Of a DNA stretch of 5,904 nucleotides, positions 4,800 to 5,904 are shown one piece after another. The translations under genes and the position numbers were made by a program. Location: assembly GCA_028285025.1 (NCBI GenBank), contig JANQQH010000376.1, positions 1 through 5,904 of the forward strand, written 5' to 3'. The stretch is from Hyphomicrobiaceae bacterium (GTDB lineage: Bacteria; Pseudomonadota; Alphaproteobacteria; Rhizobiales; HXMU1428-3). Below the pieces are notes generated by a model that saw nothing but the letters and a program-made list of their open reading frames with translations, was not told where the DNA came from and ran no database searches. Every line of letters begins with the position of its first letter. The stretch's first letter is position 1.

Positions 4800-5621
4800 A
4801 TGCGGCTTATTAATAAAAAATTGAAATGGCATGATCGGGTTATCTTGGGCGCCCTGCCTTTTATTGCTCTTGTTATGACCTATGCAACCGCAAGCTATTT
4901 ACGCCGGATAGATAACCCGGCAGACAAGCTGTTGCCATCGCTTGAAGCCATTGGCAATGCGTTTTGGCGCATGGCTTTTGTGCCTAGTCCGCGCACGGGA
5001 GACTATCTATTGTGGAGTGATACTTTGGATAGTCTTTGGCGACTTGGCACAGGCATGACAATCTCGACCTTGCTGGCACTTTTGTTTGGCATTGCGATTG
5101 GTTTTATCCCACATATTCGCAGCACTTTAGCTCCGTTTATTGCCTCCATATCTCTTATTCCTCCAATTACGATATTGCCCATCCTATTTATCATTTTTGG
5201 ACTTGGAGAAATGTCGAAAGTTATGTTGATTGTCGCTGGTACTGCGCCCATTATGATACGCAGCGTGACACAAGCGGTTCTTGATATTCCGCGTGAAATC
5301 ATCATTAAAGCCGAAACACTTGGTGCCAGCGTTTGGCAAATGATCACTCGTATTGTCATTCCCACAACACTACCACAGCTTATAACAGCACTTCGCCTAG
5401 GCTTGGTGCCGGCCTGGATCTTTTTAATCTCAGCTGAAGCGATTGCCTCCACGTCTGGGCTTGGTTATCGAATTTTCTTGGTGCGGCGCTATCTGGCAAT
5501 GGATGTTATTTTACCCTATGTGCTTTGGATAACCTTGTTAGCTTTTATAATTGATCGCCTGTTACTTTATATTTCGAAACGGATATTTCGTTGGCACCAC
5601 CTTTCTGGAGAGAGCTTGTGA
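4800..5621 (+). CDS. ABC transporter permease (NitT/TauT type)
   Basis: A 273-residue inner-membrane permease of the BPD_transp_1 family, normal length for this class. Hydrophobic segments appear at about 14-33, 84-103, 112-134, 139-160, 203-220 and 236-258, consistent with six spans. The cytoplasmic EAA loop that docks on the ATPase is clear: KAETLGASVWQMITRIVIPTTLPQL (170-194), with the key glycine at G175 and the closing IP...LP. It forms the channel for the ligand delivered by the upstream binding protein. AAGGTG (4786-4791) gives a usable ribosome binding site eight to ten bases before the ATG. The 63-base gap to the binding-protein gene holds a hairpin. The stop overlaps the GTG start of the ATPase (GTGA). 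Confidence 0.92.
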   Translation: MRLINKKLKWHDRVILGALPFIALVMTYATASYLRRIDNPADKLLPSLEAIGNAFWRMAFVPSPRTGDYLLWSDTLDSLWRLGTGMTISTLLALLFGIAIGFIPHIRSTLAPFIASISLIPPITILPILFIIFGLGEMSKVMLIVAGTAPIMIRSVTQAVLDIPREIIIKAETLGASVWQMITRIVIPTTLPQLITALRLGLVPAWIFLISAEAIASTSGLGYRIFLVRRYLAMDVILPYVLWITLLAFIIDRLLLYISKRIFRWHHLSGESL

Positions 5622-5904
5622 CATCAGCCACCATAAATGACCTTTCCACTGACGTACCAAAAACCACACCCGCAAAAATTGAGATGCGGTCTGTGGCTAT
5701 GGAATATGATGGAATCCCCATTCTTGAACGGGTAGATCTTAGGGTTGAGCCGGGCAGCTTTTGTACCATTGTGGGCGCATCAGGGTGCGGAAAGTCAACT
5801 TTTTTACGGCTGTTGCTGTCACAAGAGCGCCAAACAAGGGGGCAAATTCTGCTTGATGGCAAGCCCCTTCCTGTTGAGCCGACCCCAGATCGAGGCATTG
5901 TTTT
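5618..5904 (+). CDS. ABC transporter ATP-binding protein, N-terminal part, cut by window edge
   Basis: The ATPase that powers the importer, on the inner face of the membrane; 95 residues are visible before the right edge. The start is GTG 5618, overlapping the permease stop by four bases, with GGAG (5607-5610) seven bases upstream. The N-terminal tail of about 20 residues is rich in threonine and proline. Then come the A-loop tyrosine (Y30 in MEYDG), PILERVDLRVEPGSF, and Walker A GASGCGKST (53-61). DGKPLPVEPTPDRGIV leads up to the Q-loop, whose glutamine should fall just past the edge. Signature motif, Walker B and switch histidine are outside the window. It is translationally coupled to the permease, as expected for NitT/TauT-type transporters. 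Confidence 0.93.
   Translation, partial: MTSATINDLSTDVPKTTPAKIEMRSVAMEYDGIPILERVDLRVEPGSFCTIVGASGCGKSTFLRLLLSQERQTRGQILLDGKPLPVEPTPDRGIV

Noticed and set aside
5003..5452. Minus-strand ORF of 149 codons inside the permease gene
   Set aside because: It is antisense to a clear membrane permease with the EAA motif; its sequence is the shadow of that gene.
1..5904. CRISPR array, tRNA, rRNA or transposase genes
   Set aside because: I found no regularly spaced repeats, no tRNA or rRNA sequence that I can recognise, and no transposase-like protein in any frame.

Overview
The window looks like the chromosome of a free-living, probably marine or aquatic alphaproteobacterium. This rests on the gene order alpha/beta hydrolase / Rrf2 regulator / cysteine desulfurase, which in many Alphaproteobacteria leads into the suf iron-sulfur cluster operon, and on moderate base composition and protein style. 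The species cannot be named from the sequence alone.

Left part (1-1801): an Rrf2/IscR-type regulator and a cysteine desulfurase (cut by the left edge) lie on the minus strand and overlap by four bases. An alpha/beta hydrolase diverges from them on the plus strand. The spacer holds a good sigma70-like promoter for the regulator. Its -35 element lies inside a perfect 6-bp inverted repeat that fits the TGA-N9-TCA form used by Rrf2-family iron regulators, so feedback control of Fe-S assembly is the natural reading.

Middle part (1802-3430): a DUF1428 (YbaA-like) gene on plus and a GNAT acetyltransferase on minus converge. They look like accessory genes. An exact 18-bp direct repeat brackets them, one copy at the 3' end of the hydrolase gene and the other upstream of the acetyltransferase. 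An AT-rich stretch follows with no convincing gene, apart from one weak 29-codon minus-strand ORF with a good ribosome binding site. It also holds a strong dyad at 3221-3252.

Right part (3407-5904): this is the most interesting region. A textbook-looking sigma54 (-24/-12) promoter at 3407-3422 predicts transcription starting near 3433, directly in front of a well-conserved guanidine-I (ykkC) riboswitch at about 3440-3541. Downstream, in operon order, lie a periplasmic binding protein of the urea-carboxylase-associated type, a membrane permease and an ABC ATPase (cut by the right edge). Together they form an ABC importer whose likely substrate is guanidine rather than urea. Nitrogen-status control through sigma54 and ligand control through the riboswitch appear to be stacked on one transcript, suggesting use of guanidine as a nitrogen source. 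Guanidine/urea carboxylase and allophanate hydrolase genes would be expected beyond the right edge, but are not visible here.
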